Notes: a model not told the origin generated them from the letters alone. Shown: positions 31,332 through 43,209, numbered from the stretch's first letter. The stretch: DNA of 64,000 nt from Amborella trichopoda (GCF_000471905.2 NW_006499897.1:2461833-2525832); one strand, 5' to 3'. Program-made: numbers and translations.

Positions 31332-32057
31332 TCACCTCATATCACCATCAATTTTGGATGTGCAGACGTGGGAAACAACCTCTTCTTGCCCCCTAAGATT
31401 CACCCCTCGCTCCCATTCTTGAAGGATAGCATCTACTGCAGAGCTTACAGCCGGCCTCGAAAGATAATCCTCCAGTGTGGCCTCGACACGTCTAAGAAGC
31501 TCAGTCTCATCTCCGTATTCGCCTTCAACAACTTTAGCCTCTCCATTGACATCCTCCTCTGATGAGGTCTCCCTGAGTCCAGTAAACTCACAGAAATGCT
31601 CCTCTGATGAGGTTTCACTGAGTCCAGGAAACTCGATAAACTCCTTTTCTGCGTTTCCATCTTCATCATCGACCCTTTCTCCAACAATATCCACAACGAA
31701 GTATGCCTCCAGACTTGAGCTGGCCAAGCTCCTTGCTTGAATTGCGATTTCCCAACTGAGTTCGTCGATGATATCTAAGGGAATTTTCACTTGTCGTCGC
31801 AATTGCCCATGAATGAAGTGGTTTGCGCTTCCGACCTTTTTTAGTTCTTCGGTGAAGGAGGCTTCCATGATACACGTATGGAAGTTGAATGATGGACTGA
31901 TAAGGGAATCTTGCGCCGTTGTTCCATTAAAAACTGATATATTCTCTCTGATGTAAACGATTAGGGTCACATGTTCATGCTGATGGCCTTGGTTTGTGGA
32001 ATGAGAGACAATTGGATCCCCTGATAATGAAAAACTAATATTTCTGCAGAAACCCAT
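31332..32057 (-). CDS. hypothetical protein, 241 residues (orphan family, copy A)
   Basis: An uninterrupted frame from ATG at 32,057 to a stop at 31,332. I do not recognise the family. The amino half has a mixed pattern (GDPIVSHSTNQGHQHEHVTL), then 'MEASFTEELKKVG', 'IHGQLRRQVKIPLDIIDEL' and 'IAIQARSLASSSLEA'. An acidic part follows with a duplicated motif, 'LSETSSEE' and 'LRETSSEE'. The last 40 residues ('LLRRVEATLEDYLSRPAVSS', then 'QEEVVSHVCTSKIDGD') loosely resemble the lead-in to a RING-H2 domain of small plant E3 ligases, but the frame stops where the cysteine/histidine cluster would begin. A paralogue sits at 40,390-39,827, and the frame holds there apart from a lost start, which argues that it once coded. 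It could also be part of a transposon or a gene relic. Confidence 0.45.
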   Translation of the reverse strand: MGFCRNISFSLSGDPIVSHSTNQGHQHEHVTLIVYIRENISVFNGTTAQDSLISPSFNFHTCIMEASFTEELKKVGSANHFIHGQLRRQVKIPLDIIDELSWEIAIQARSLASSSLEAYFVVDIVGERVDDEDGNAEKEFIEFPGLSETSSEEHFCEFTGLRETSSEEDVNGEAKVVEGEYGDETELLRRVEATLEDYLSRPAVSSAVDAILQEWERGVNLRGQEEVVSHVCTSKIDGDMR

Positions 32058-32744
32058 TGCAAGATTTGAAGAATTTGCAGTTACAGAGAGCAGCGGAGAT
32101 GAAAAAAAGATCTGAAGAATTTGCAGTTACAGAGAGCAGCGGAGATGAAAGAGAGATTTGAAGAATTTGCAGTTACAGAGAGCAGGGGAGATGAAACTTG
32201 CAGTGATGGAGAGGGAGATGAAACAACCTGAAAATAGATAATTGAAAGGAGGTTTCAATGTTGAGAACAGAATTCTCTTACCAAATACGAATAAGAAAAT
32301 ATAGTAATGAAGCGTAGAGACATGATATATATAGACAAGTAAAATCTCATAAATATGTAATTTAGAGGGCATAATCTTCCTTAAATCAAGATTAAATAAG
32401 ACATCTTTTAATATGATAATCCTAATCCATCATAACGAATTTTAAGGAACCTATAAACTAGAAATATTCAAGAACTCTTTAATATGATAATCCTATTCTA
32501 TCGTTACGACTTTTAAGGAACCTGTAAACTAGGAATGCTCTATCTCTTACAAATTTAAGGAAGTTTCTAAATTTTAAAACGAATTGAAGGAGCTTTTCAA
32601 CCGTAGATTTTGAACCTATCACTTCTCAATCGGTCAAAGATTCGAATGCGTTCATTCTATTTGGTAATACATGAAAAGACAGTGGTATTTTGTGGAATTT
32701 CACTTGTCTAGTCTAGTTCTAATTTTTTAAAAAATCTATCGAAA

Positions 32745-33010
32745 AAGTTAGCTTTAATGTTAAAAAACCATCGACATGCATGACTATAAAAAATAAAAAA
32801 AATTTAAATCTCAGAAATAATATATTTTACAACATATTATTTACACCGTTCATTTGCAAGATTTTCATATGTTTATAGATCTACTTGATTTTAACCATTT
32901 TTTAAATTTAAAATTTTATAATTAGATATAAAAATAGATTTTGAGATAATTCTAAAAATATTTTATATCAAAATTATATATCATGATAAAATTTGAAGGT
33001 ACACCTTACC
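32745..33010 (-). mobile_element. MITE-like family M1, copy 4 (partial, reversed)
   Basis: Read on the - strand it gives CACCTTC...TTTTATCATGATATATAA, AATCTATTTTTATATCTAATTATAAAA, AAATCAAGTAGATCTATAAACATATG and TTGCAAATGAACGG. It lacks the second end. Confidence 0.65.
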
Positions 33011-33599
33011 TCTACACCTACATATGCATCCGTATGCCAACTGTACCCTTTAGATAAAGTGGTGATTTGATTGCATGTTGTCAGTTTCGTTTCGAAGTCT
33101 TTGTCGGTTTTGGTGGATAAATGAAGCAATTTGATGGCTTTAGATTTTTTTTAATTAATATTCATAAAATAAATATTTATATAAAAAAATATAAAATAAA
33201 AAGCAAAATAAAAAAATTAATAAAAAAAGATAATTCTATGCTTGACCAAAGAGCGGCAAATTTTGTATTTCGGCCTGAAGCAGATGCACTGGAGCTTTGC
33301 TTCGCATCGGTCTAGGCCAAAAGTCCAAAAGCTTCTGCTAAAGTGACGTGAATTTGACAATATTAGTTTGACCTTGGAATACACATGCGATGGGATATAT
33401 ATATGATATTACTTGTACGGGTGGAGGCTCTCCACCGTTGATCTTTGATGATGAATGGTGTAGATGAACCATTGCATTAATGGTCAAACGACATTCAATT
33501 GAAATTATAGTTCACCTCCACCATCCATGTTTGATGATGGATGGTGATTTTAGTGAAGCTCTATGAGAATAGAGAGAGCAGGGGCAGAGATAAAAACTC

Positions 33600-34225
33600 T
33601 CTTACGTTAATGCGTAGAGAGAGAGAGAGATTTGGAAAATCTTGGATCTCCAAAAAAAATTGGTAAATAAGTTGGGGATATATATCATGAGGCCCATTGA
33701 ACTTGTCTCTTACGATTGTTATCTTGACTGATATACGCACGGATCTAAAAATTACGAAATGCTCCGATTATATGCAGAAATTACAAAATAAAGTCGGTCA
33801 ATCATCTTTTTTTTTTTTTTTTAAATTGTCCCTAAGCTAACCTGAAATTTGATATTTTTTTATTTTTTATTTAGTTTTCATTAGTAGGGTAGTGCCGTAA
33901 AGTTTGGGGAACTGCGCTACTAACGAAATAAACAAAAAAAAAACTAAAAAGAAAAAACATTTCCATATTATTAGCTATATATCTATCTATATTTAGAAAG
34001 AATATTTCTATATTATTAACTATATATCTATCTATATTTTGTCATTGGCTACTCAATGCAGCTTTGTTTTGCTAATCTTTTAAATTCCCAATAGGTTTGC
34101 TAGCTTCATTCTTTATGTAAATTAATTTCATGTATTTTCATGGCAGGTTACAAAGGTGGTAATGAATAGTCGCTTGAATATTTGATATTAAAAAAAAAAA
34201 AAGGATGTTGGGTGTTTGATAAAAG
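33600..34225. other. AT-rich intergenic stretch, no gene seen
   Basis: A 50-bp direct repeat at 33,959-34,050 (ATATTATTA.CTATATATCTATCTATATTT, twice) and poly-T/poly-A runs. No coding signal. Confidence 0.5.
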
Positions 34226-34605
34226 GGAAAAGTTTATATAGAGCCTAGGCTCTAAACAATAATTAGAGCATTCCTCAAATTTTTCACAATAATAGGTTGT
34301 TTTGATGCCTAAATATCATCACATTGATTATCTCAACATTAATATGTATGGACATAGAAAAAAATGGATTTCAAGTTTTGGAAATAGTGCATCTTATAAC
34401 GCATTTTTTTACTATCAATTTTCTAGATTTTCAAGTTTTCATAAATCTACACTATTTTTCAATCTTTAAATTTTATAACTAAAGATGAAAATATAATTTA
34501 AGGTTATCACCAAATGTTCCGTATTGAAACTATATTTCTCAACACTATCTAAAGGTGGGCTCTTACTTGACTATTTAGAGCCTTGACTAGATACAAACCG
34601 CACCC
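34225..34605 (-). mobile_element. MITE-like family M1, copy 5 (reversed)
   Basis: Ends with GAGCCTAGGCTCTAAACAAT on the left and TTTAGAGCCTTGACTAG on the right, which are inverted to each other. The interior carries GATTATCTCAACATTAATATG, AGTGCATCTTATAACGC and TTCATAAATCTAC in reversed family order. This subtype has 'GAGGCTCTAAACAATCCAATT' ends in place of 'AAGGTTGCAA'. Confidence 0.7.
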
Positions 34606-35494
34606 TTGATAAAATAGGTAATTCTTTAGCCTTATTGTTAAGTTAATCATAAAATCTATTTTATATTGTTTATTTTATTTTATTTCCTTTCTTTTTTCTT
34701 TTTAGATATATAAATTCGTTAAAACTCTTTACTAGATAATGGGTGTTTGATAAAGTATTGAACTATTTCCCATCATGGAGGTTCGCACTCGAAGAATGCA
34801 ATAAAATTTTTACCCCAATTTGTGATGCTTATCAAATGATTTTACCCCCAAATAATTATTTCTCTGATGAGAGCACGCTATTCATTTACTCCTTGAGGTA
34901 AACTCCATATAGGAGTATTTTTGTGACACTAAATTTTAGAGATGTATCCTCTTCAACCTAGTAACCAATTTTTTTAAAAAAAAGACAAAAAGGAAAAAAT
35001 AATATTCTAAACTTGAAATAGAATAACCCAATAGATCTACCTCCCATGCCAATGAAAAATAAAGAGTTTCAAATAGAATAACCGAGTGAAAAATCTTCTT
35101 TTTCTCTAAAACTAGAGCATCGATATAAAGAGTAGCATAGCTCAATGGCAACAAAAGTTCAGGAATTCAATGAGATTCGAATATTTACATTTATTTATGC
35201 ATTTTGTTGCTTTCTTTCTCTTTACAGAAGTTTGATTAATTTCATATGTTCTAATTTTTTTGTTATTTCATTGTTGTACAACAAAGCATTTTTGATGAAC
35301 CAGTATTTTATATTTTTAGGTTTTTGTATTTTAGTTAACTGCAATCCTATAATTAAAGGATAGGGACAAATCGTAATTGAATTCGTATGGAGGACAATAA
35401 TTAGGATAGTCATTATAATCTAAGATAATTGTGAAAAAAAGTTAGAAATTTAAGAAATAAAACAATATAAACGCTATATATGGTAAGGGGAAAA

Positions 35495-36290
35495 AACCCC
35501 TCAACAAATTTCACATGGGTGAGGTTTGTATATGGTGCCCAATTTATACTATACAAGTAAAGTGTACTTTTAAAATTTGCCGTAAGATGTAGTTCCGGTA
35601 TCTGAAACCTTACAACTGCTTTAAAATTGATGTTCAACCCTAACTATGAAATTTAAAATTTTAAAAAAAAAGTACAAATTGAGTAAATCTATAAACACTT
35701 GAACATTCACAGTCCAGATAACTTGTAAAAAGATACATTATTTTTAGGAATAGCCGTGTGTATATAAATATATATATACATCGCCGTCCAAAGTTCATCG
35801 TACAATCACGATTGTTTGGTAGTGTTTCATTTTTCATTTTTTTTCTACAAATCAGAATGATCTGAAATTTAGAGCGTATGTATATCTTAGTACGACGTAC
35901 CTAGTAAAAATATATAAAAAAATAATTCACTAAAAAAAGTAAACCAAAATACCCCCAAAAGTTTTTTTGGGGTATTTTGGTCAAAACTTTCATGTAAAAT
36001 ATTTTTTTGATATTTTTTGGTAGATTCACCTATTTTGATGAACACACGCTTCAAATTTCAGGTTATTCAAATTTATAGAAAAAAAAATAAAAAATAAAAT
36101 ACTACTGGACAATCGTGACCGTGCGATGAACTTTGGACAGTGATGACGGTAGGTGAAATCACTGTTCATTTTCACCTCTAGGCATTTTGTAGTATCTTCA
36201 AAGCTCTCTTTTACTAGATATTTTAGGTGCACCTTACTTATACAGTATAAATTTACAACCTTATATAAATATTTTCCATTTCACATTGGG
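35495..36290 (+). mobile_element. MITE-like family M1, copy 6, split by a foldback element
   Basis: The left part, 35,495-35,755, has the AAGATGTAG, TCTATAAACACTTGAACATT and CAGATAACTTGTAAAAAGATACA blocks. The family end (AGCTCTCTTTTACTAGA, TTTAGGTGCACCTTACTTAT, ACAACCTTATATAAATATTTTCC) resumes at about 36,195-36,285. The roughly 400 bases between them are a different element. Confidence 0.65.
35784..36149. mobile_element. near-complete foldback element nested in M1 copy 6
   Basis: The left arm starts CCGTCCAAAGTTCATCGTAC...CACGATTGTTTGGTAGT. The right arm, reversed, reads CTGTCCAAAGTTCATCGCAC...CACGATTGTCCAGTAGT. Pairing continues inward through TTTCATTTTTCATTTTTTTTCTA, CTGAAATTTAGAGCG and TTCAC, to a centre made of CCAAAATACCCCCAAAAG and its complement (35,943-35,980). 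The whole element is therefore close to a perfect palindrome with arms of about 180 bases. No coding capacity. Confidence 0.8.
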
Positions 36291-37350
36291 TTTGTACTCC
36301 TAATTTAAATGTGGAAAAAATTATCGAGAATCGCGATACGCTTAAAATAGCAATTAACATTTCACTCGGTTACGCAAACATATCTAAAATATAACTATTT
36401 TAACTCATGTTTATACATCTGATGAGATTTTCGCAATAAAATAAAAAGGGGTCAAGCATTAAGAGTTTTAAAAGGTACGCAATAGGAATAATACGCATAT
36501 CACACGGTCTTGAATTTTTCGAAATTTTACACCTGGCCCTATATTTATATAGTTTTTTTAATTCTACTTTTGCGGGAACCACTTATTTTTTATTTTATAT
36601 TTTGTTTCAATGGCCAAGGCGGGCTAATATTAGAAGCATCAAATTGCTCAATACTTAAATTTTTGTTTTTTTTTCCTAGTCTGATGTCTCCAACATTGAA
36701 CAATATTTAAAAATAGAACTTTTGGGCTGGTCAGATATCTCCAACAACGAACCACCCCTTATCCCTTTTTTATTTTTTTTCACATCATAATGATGGTTAT
36801 AAATTATTAAAAGATATGATCTAACTTTGTGCATATGCTTTATGTTATTGTTTGTCTCTTTTTTTTTGTTATATTTGACACTTTAATAAATAATTATAAG
36901 TACGATTGTAGGATTATTACCATAAAAATTGGTTATTTATATAATGGGTTATTATTTTATTATATATATATTTTAATATTTTTACTATAGATTACAATTT
37001 TAAATAAATGACATTTCCTTCGTTATAAGACTCACCACTAAAACAAAAAGTTTATTAAAAAATAGATTATGAATTTTTGTGCTTATTAATTTCATGCATG
37101 GCCAATCTTTTAAACAATTTTAAAGTTATCAAAAATAAATTTTGTTTTTGAAAGAAATTAATTTTTATGGTCACTTTTAAATAATATATTTATTTATTAA
37201 GATTTTTACTATAGATTAAAATTTTTAACTAAATACCATTTTCTTTGATACAAAACAAAATTCTTTAAAAAATAGATTTTGAATTCTTATGCTTATTAAT
37301 TGGAAGGGGAGATCATGTCATTGAGCATTTCGATCAATTGAGGGTGTGGT
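36290..37350. other. AT-rich intergenic stretch with an internal duplication
   Basis: The segments 36,972-37,096 and 37,200-37,302 share TTTTTACTATAGATTA.AATTTT, 'ACAAAA.TT.TT.AAAAAATAGAT' and TTGTGCTTATTAATT/TTATGCTTATTAATT. No gene seen. Confidence 0.5.
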
Positions 37351-37742
37351 TTCCATAAGGTTGCAAACTTAAACAATCCAATCAAGGCGCACCTCCAAAT
37401 TCTATCATAGCATATAATTTAGGTGTAAAAAATTATTAGGATTATTTCAAATCTGTTTTCATATCTAATTATAAAATTTTAAACTTCAAAAATGATTGAA
37501 ATCAAGTAGATCTATATACAAATGAAAATCTTGAAAATAGATGTTCCAAATAATGTGTAGCAAGATGCACTATTTTGGGGAATTAAAATCTTTTTTGTTT
37601 TTATTTTTTTCCATATACATTCATCTCAATGTCCAGATGACCAATTAGAGGGTTTTCGAAGATCAAAAGAGCCTTTTCTGATATATTTTTTAGGCCAACT
37701 TAATTCTATAGGTTAAGGTTGCAAACTTATATAAATTGTTTT
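37350..37742 (+). mobile_element. MITE-like family M1, copy 7
   Basis: A well-preserved copy: AAGGTTGCAAACTTAAACAA, CCAATCAAGGCGCACCTCC, TTTTCATATCTAATTATAAA, CAAGTAGATCTATATACAAA, GATGCACTATTTTGGGG, CATCTCAATGTCCAGATGAC and GGTTAAGGTTGCAAACTTAT at the far end. The two ends show the imperfect inverted arrangement of the family. Confidence 0.8.
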
Positions 37743-38264
37743 CAAATGACTATGCACATAAAAGTGAATAACTATGAATATTTTTTAAAAATCCATCTTA
37801 GAGATGGATTTTGAACTTAATTTTTTGAAGGGTTCATCATGGAGCGGTGGTGTTGAATATCTAAAAAAAGTAATATATATATATATTTGAAAAATAAATT
37901 TTTTGAATATCTAGTACCTTTTATTTTGCGTGTCTTTTTCTCAATGTTCATCTTAAGATGGATGTTGGATGGTCAAGAGACCGCATGCCTCCCCTGACTC
38001 ATATAACTTTTCCTTTTCAAATTTTCAAATATAACTTTTCCTTTTCAAATTTTCAAAAAATAAAAGCTATAATTTTTGGAAATTTCATTAAAAAAAATAA
38101 ATAGCCATAATTGTTAGAATTGTCTTTTTTTCTTTTTAATGTTGGACACCGGATTCTAAAGGTTATATCCCATACTGGTCCTCCTGCGGGACCAAGGAAC
38201 GATTTCAATATACGAAGACCCAACTAGTTAACATATCTTGCACCATTGTCCTATTAAAAAAGGA

Positions 38265-39030
38265 AAAAGCTTATGTAATTGCGAGGCTCTAAACAATCCA
38301 ATTAGGGCGCACCTCAAAAAATCATTAGAAGAGGTTGTTTCAATGCTCAAAATTCCTATTTATATAGGTGTGAGGCTCTAAACAATCCAATTAGGGCGCA
38401 TCTTAAAAATTCTTTAGAAGAGGTTGTTTCAATGCCCAAAATTCTTACTTATATAACTGCGACGCTCTAAACAATCCAATTAAGGCGCACCTTAAAAATT
38501 CAGAGGTTGTTCCAATGCCCAAAATTCCTCAACTTGATCATCTCAACCTCAAGATGCACGGACATTACAAAAAAAATGGATTTCAAGTCTTAGAAATAGT
38601 GAATCTTGTAATGTATTTTTGGACCGTCAAATTTTTAAGTGTTTATAGATCTCGAGCTATTTTTTAAACTTTAAATTTTATAATTAGACATGAAAATAAA
38701 TTATCGGGCCATCACAAAGATTTCTAGTATTAAAACAAAAGAAATGTACAATATTACAGAATTCTAAAAGCAAACAAAAAGGAAAAATCCTAAAAAGTCT
38801 TTTTTTTAAGATCCCCATTTGTCCCATTCATGTCATAATTTGAATAACAATTGTTTTCTGTTTGCGACATGCGACAAAAAAAAAAAAGAACTTATTTCTA
38901 CTTTCATATATATGTAACCATTAACCGTTCTCATTTCATTTGGGTTCCTTTCATTCAATCAACGATTGATCGTCTTTCGATACTATTTAAATGTGCACCC
39001 TACTTTGATGGTTTAGAGCCTCGGCCTTAG
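38265..39030 (-). mobile_element. MITE-like family M1, copy 8, with triplicated end and internal insertion
   Basis: One terminus (GAGGCTCTAAACAATCCAATT, AGGGCGCACCTCAAAAA, AGAAGAGGTTGTTTCAATGC) is present three times in tandem at about 38,269, 38,359 and 38,450. The body follows reversed to about 38,745. After roughly 230 unrelated bases the opposite terminus (AATGTGCACCCTACTTTGAT, GGTTTAGAGCCTCGG) appears at 38,985-39,030. The element interrupts segmental copy B; copy A has nothing here. Confidence 0.7.
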
Positions 39031-39340
39031 AGACACCAGACCCTTAAGAAAATTCGAAACATTCCCAACTAAACTTGTTTCGTTGATAACGAAAGTAGTA
39101 GCCAAATAGCAAATAAAGAAAAATAAATAAACAAATGAAGAACCAAATTCAAGAAGATGGATAGCAATAAAAAAGTGTAATCAACAATTAAGCCCTTTAA
39201 AGAATGGTACTATTTAATTTATAAAAAAAAACACAAGACATAGCAAAAGATTGTAATCAACAATTAAGCCCTTTAATGAATGGTACTATTTAATTTTTAA
39301 ATAGCAAAAGACGGACTGCACAAACATATCTACTGTGACA

Positions 39341-39790
39341 TTGAGGTTTAGGGTTTAGGGTTTTTCCGTACCCAAGTGGTACAGACACACTAGACAATAG
39401 CGGCTCAATTCTGTGGATCACCATTGATTTCTAATGTAGGGTTTAGAGCTTAGGGTTAGGTTCTATTGTGGCGTTGAGGTTTAGGATTTAGGGTTTTTCT
39501 TTACCCAATTGGTACAGATACACTAGACAATAGTGGCTCAATTCTGTGCATCACCATCGATTCTTGATGTAGGGTTTAGAGTTTAGGGTTTAGGTTTGTT
39601 CTGTATGCAATTGCTACTGATACACTAGACAATAGTGGCCCAATTTTGTACATCACCATTGATTTCTGATCACAGGGTTTAGAGTTTAGGGTTTAAGGTT
39701 GTTTAGTACGGAAGCAATTGATAACGACACACTAGACAATAGTGGTTCAATTGTGTGCATCACCATCGATATCTGATGTGCACACATTGC
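39341..39790. repeat. minisatellite with telomere-like TTTAGGG motifs (4 copies)
   Basis: CACTAGACAATAG marks four units at 39,388, 39,521, 39,623 and 39,730 (spacing 133, 102 and 107). Each unit also carries one to three GTTTAGGG words and a CATCACCAT.GAT block. Copy A of the duplication has a single related unit at 31,235-31,340. The last unit runs into the 3' end of the open frame at 39,790. Confidence 0.85.
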
Positions 39791-39826
39791 GAACAACCTC
39801 TTCTTGCACCCTAAGATTCACCCTCT

Positions 39827-40390
39827 CTACTGCAGACCTCGCAGCCGGCCTCGATTAGCTTCTACTGCAGACCTCGCAGGTGGCCTTGAAGGATCATCCT
39901 CCAGTGTGATGGCCTCGATGCGTCTAAGAAGCTGAGTCTCATCTCTGTATTTACCTTCAACAACTTCAGGCTCTCCATTGATATCTTCCTGACAAAGTCC
40001 TTCACCATTGATGCTTTCTTCAACAATATCCACGCGGAAGTTCGCCACTAGACTTGAGCCCAACGGACGGAGGGAGCTGGCCAGGTCCATTGCTTGAATT
40101 GCAATGAGATTGTCAATGATACCTAAGGGTACCATGTCCATGAGCCTTCGCAACTGCCCATGAATGACGAGGAATGCATTTCCGAGGGTTCGTAGTTCTT
40201 CGGTGGAGGAGGCTGCCATGCGAAACGTAGAGCTGTTGGGTAATGGCCTGATAAGCGGATCTCGCATCGTCATTCTGATGCTTAGAATGAGGGTCACATT
40301 TTCACGCTGATGGCCTGGGTTTTTGAAGTGAAAGACGAACGGATCCCCAGCCAATGAAAAATTAAAAACAGTATTTCTGTGGAAACTAAT
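39827..40390 (-). pseudogene. orphan family, copy B, start codon lost
   Basis: Paralogue of 32,057-31,332. Aligned landmarks are the GDP-containing start, 'GHQ.E.VTLI', 'STEEL', 'IHGQLRR', 'IAIQA..LASS', 'VDIVEE', 'VVEG.Y.DET.LLRR' and 'PA.SAV'. Where copy A has ATG GGT, this copy has ATT AGT at the matching place (just below 40,392), so the original start is gone. The central duplicated acidic motif is missing and the frame ends near 39,827. An in-frame ATG further down (in 'RMTMRDP' or 'RMAASSTEEL') could still start a shorter protein. Product and function are unknown. Confidence 0.45.
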
Positions 40391-41178
40391 TGCAAGATTT
40401 GAAGAAGTTGCAGTTACACAGAGAAGGGGAGATGAAACTTGCAGTGATGGAGAGGGAGATGAAACAACCTGAAAATAAATAATCGAAAGGTCGTTTCAAA
40501 CGAGTTTTCAATCTTGAGAAGAGAATACTCTTACCAAAAATTAATAAGTAAATGTAGGAATAAAGCATAGAGACATGATATATATATATATATATATAAA
40601 AGTATAACCTCATAAATATGTAATTTAGTGGGCATAATCCTCCTTAAATCAAGATTATTAAAGATGGGGAATAATCCTAATTGGATTACTACATATTTGT
40701 GGGGGCCCTCCACCGTCGATCTCGATCACAAATGTTGTAGATAAACCATTGCATTAATGGTCAAATGACATTCAATTGAAACTGCAGTTCATATCCACCA
40801 TCCATGTTTGATGATGGATGGTGATTTGAGTGGAGCTCTAAGAGAATAGAGAGTGCAGTCAAAGAAATCGCTCACATGGAAATTAAATAACAAAATAAAA
40901 TAAAAATAGAATTTAGACAAACACAAAAGCTAAGAATTAGCAAACCACCATAACTGAAGAATTAACTAAAGAAGGAATTGCTCTCAAGAATGAAAAATAT
41001 AACTGATGTGTAGAAAGAAGAAGATTGAATAATCAAACAAAATAAATCAAAGAAATAAAGAAATCTGAACTTGTAAATACATGACTTGAGAGAGACAAGA
41101 AAGACACTTTAAAACAAAAATAAATTGAATAAAAAAAACATACAACGCTAAAGTAGAACATTCAAAATTGATTAAACA

Positions 41179-41187
41179 GTAGTAGTA

Positions 41188-41275
<88 letters not shown>
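41179..41275. repeat. (ATA/AGT)n microsatellite
   Basis: AGT repeated about three times, then roughly 28 ATA triplets. An assembly gap follows 50 bases later. Confidence 0.95.
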
Positions 41276-41276
<1 letters not shown>

Positions 41277-41323
41277 GTAGTTATTTTTATTGTATTGTAG
41301 TTAAAGATGACGAACTATTAAGA

Positions 41324-41355
41324 NNNNNNNNNNNNNNNNNNNNNNNNNNNNNNNN
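41324..41355. other. assembly gap (32 N)
   Basis: A run of 32 undetermined bases close to the long ATA microsatellite. Confidence 0.99.
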
Positions 41356-42119
41356 GATAGACGTAACTATTAAGCAGTCTAAGTTTTTTTTGTAATAGTC
41401 AAAAATCCAAGAATTTAAAAGACGACGCAGTGAATGATAGGAAATCCATCTCTAAGAATAAACAAGAAGATGAAGTAACAAGAAAAGAATGATATCATTA
41501 CAAAAAAAAAACTAAAAAAATTATAGAATAAAATTTCAAAATAAAGCATTACCTAAATGGAAGAGCTCTCTCAAGAGAACGTCTGTCTCTCTCTAACCCC
41601 GTTCTGTGAAACTGAGAATACAAGATTATCTCCTCTCTCTTTCCCAATACCTATAAGAATTTGTTGACCAAATTCTTAGTTCCCACAATCTCTCTTCCCC
41701 CAATTTTCAGGTACATTCTCCCTTGGTTTACCTTCTCTCATCCCTATGTTTTTAGTTACATTTCTCTCTTGGTTAACCTTCAGTGGTTTCAGTTTAGTTT
41801 TATGGTTTTTTATTTAGTTTCAATTTCACAGTTTAGATTTATTTTGTAATTATTGGTACAAACTTTTATTCTTGATTGGAAAAAAAATAACTCCATAATT
41901 TTTCAGGTATTATTCTTCCCGAATATCGACGAACACATTAATCTTTAAAAGTAAGTTGTTGTATTTATCTATTATTTATTTTTAAATTTTATAAATCATG
42001 TATATTGTAGAACAAGGTTAAAATAAGGATTAGAGCAGTATCACACTAGAGAAACCTAGCCTTTCCTAAGGTATATAATTATTCTATTTAAACTTCATAA
42101 ACACCTGCTTTGAATTAAT

Positions 42120-42250
42120 TAGCTCAAAATATTATTTTGAGGATGTTCTTTTTGAAGTAAAAGTAAGTAATAAACAATACAACCTGGTCTCATATCTTAT
42201 TTTGAGGATATTCTCTTTGAAGTAAGAGTAATGAACAATACAACCGGGCG
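42120..42250. repeat. direct repeat (~71-bp unit, 2 copies)
   Basis: TTATTTTGAGGATGTTCTTT...GAAGTAA.AGTAA...AACAATACAACC.GG occurs twice in a row inside segmental copy B. Confidence 0.7.
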
Positions 42251-43209
42251 TTATGGCTCATAACCAAAAGGTCACGGGACAACAATGAGGTTTTTTTGGT
42301 GTAAGATGTTATGGTTTTCATGTTAAATTCATGAAGATTGGTATTAGAAATCCTTTATGTAGATTCCCCTTATATCTATCACGCATCATGTGTGCTTATG
42401 AAATTGTTATTTATGTATTTAGTATATGTTATTTGTTTTCATACATTACCTAATTAATTATCATCATATGTCCAAAATTAGTAATGCTATTATGTAATAA
42501 TAGAAAATGTGTAATATTTATGTGATTAATTAAGGGATTAGTCATTATATTTCTATACACTCTTCATTGCATATTAACAAAAGTATTTACCCAATATCTT
42601 AATTTTGTTGTACTTGTAATGCACGTAATCCAACTAGTGTCTTGAATGTTCAATTTTCATTTATTTATTTATTATTATTTTATTTTATGGATGTTGGGTG
42701 TTGGATAAGATATGTAATTCTTTAGCCTTCTGATCGTTAAGTTAAACATAAGATCTATTTTATATTGTTTGTTTTATTTTTTCCTTTTTTTTTTTCGTTT
42801 TAGATATAGAAATTAATTAAAATTAGTTATTTTATTGTTGGCACTGGGCTCCAATATGAGCTCTTTGGAAGAGTGGATATGTTATCTGTGAAGGAGTGCC
42901 CTTCGCTTCTGTTCTTGTGCCACGAGCAAGATGCAATAATTTTACCCCAAATTGTAATGCTTATCAAATGATTTAGCCCCCAAATAATTAGTGCTTTGAT
43001 GAGAGCACACAACTCATTTACTCCTTGATATAAAAATCCATATAGGAGCATTTTTGTGACCTTATTTTGGAGATGTATCCTCTTCAACTTAACGACCAAT
43101 TTCAAAAATAAAAATAAAAAAATAAAAATAATAATAAATAAATAGAAGAAAAAGAAAGAAGAAGAAAAGAAAGAGAAAGAAAAAGAAGAAATAACATTTT
43201 TAAACTTGA

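Larger units (their letters stand above)
30105..35060. repeat. segmental duplication, copy A
   Basis: Collinear with 37,350-43,210 in the same orientation. Matched anchor pairs: 30,105-30,490 with 37,350-37,742; 30,500-30,770 with 37,745-38,020; 30,780-30,930 with 38,140-38,255; 30,960-31,165 with 39,060-39,330; 31,235-32,400 with 39,340-40,660; 33,410-33,600 with 40,700-40,870; 34,600-35,060 with 42,690-43,210. Copy A has its own insertion between 32,420 and 33,400, which includes an M1 element. Confidence 0.88.
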
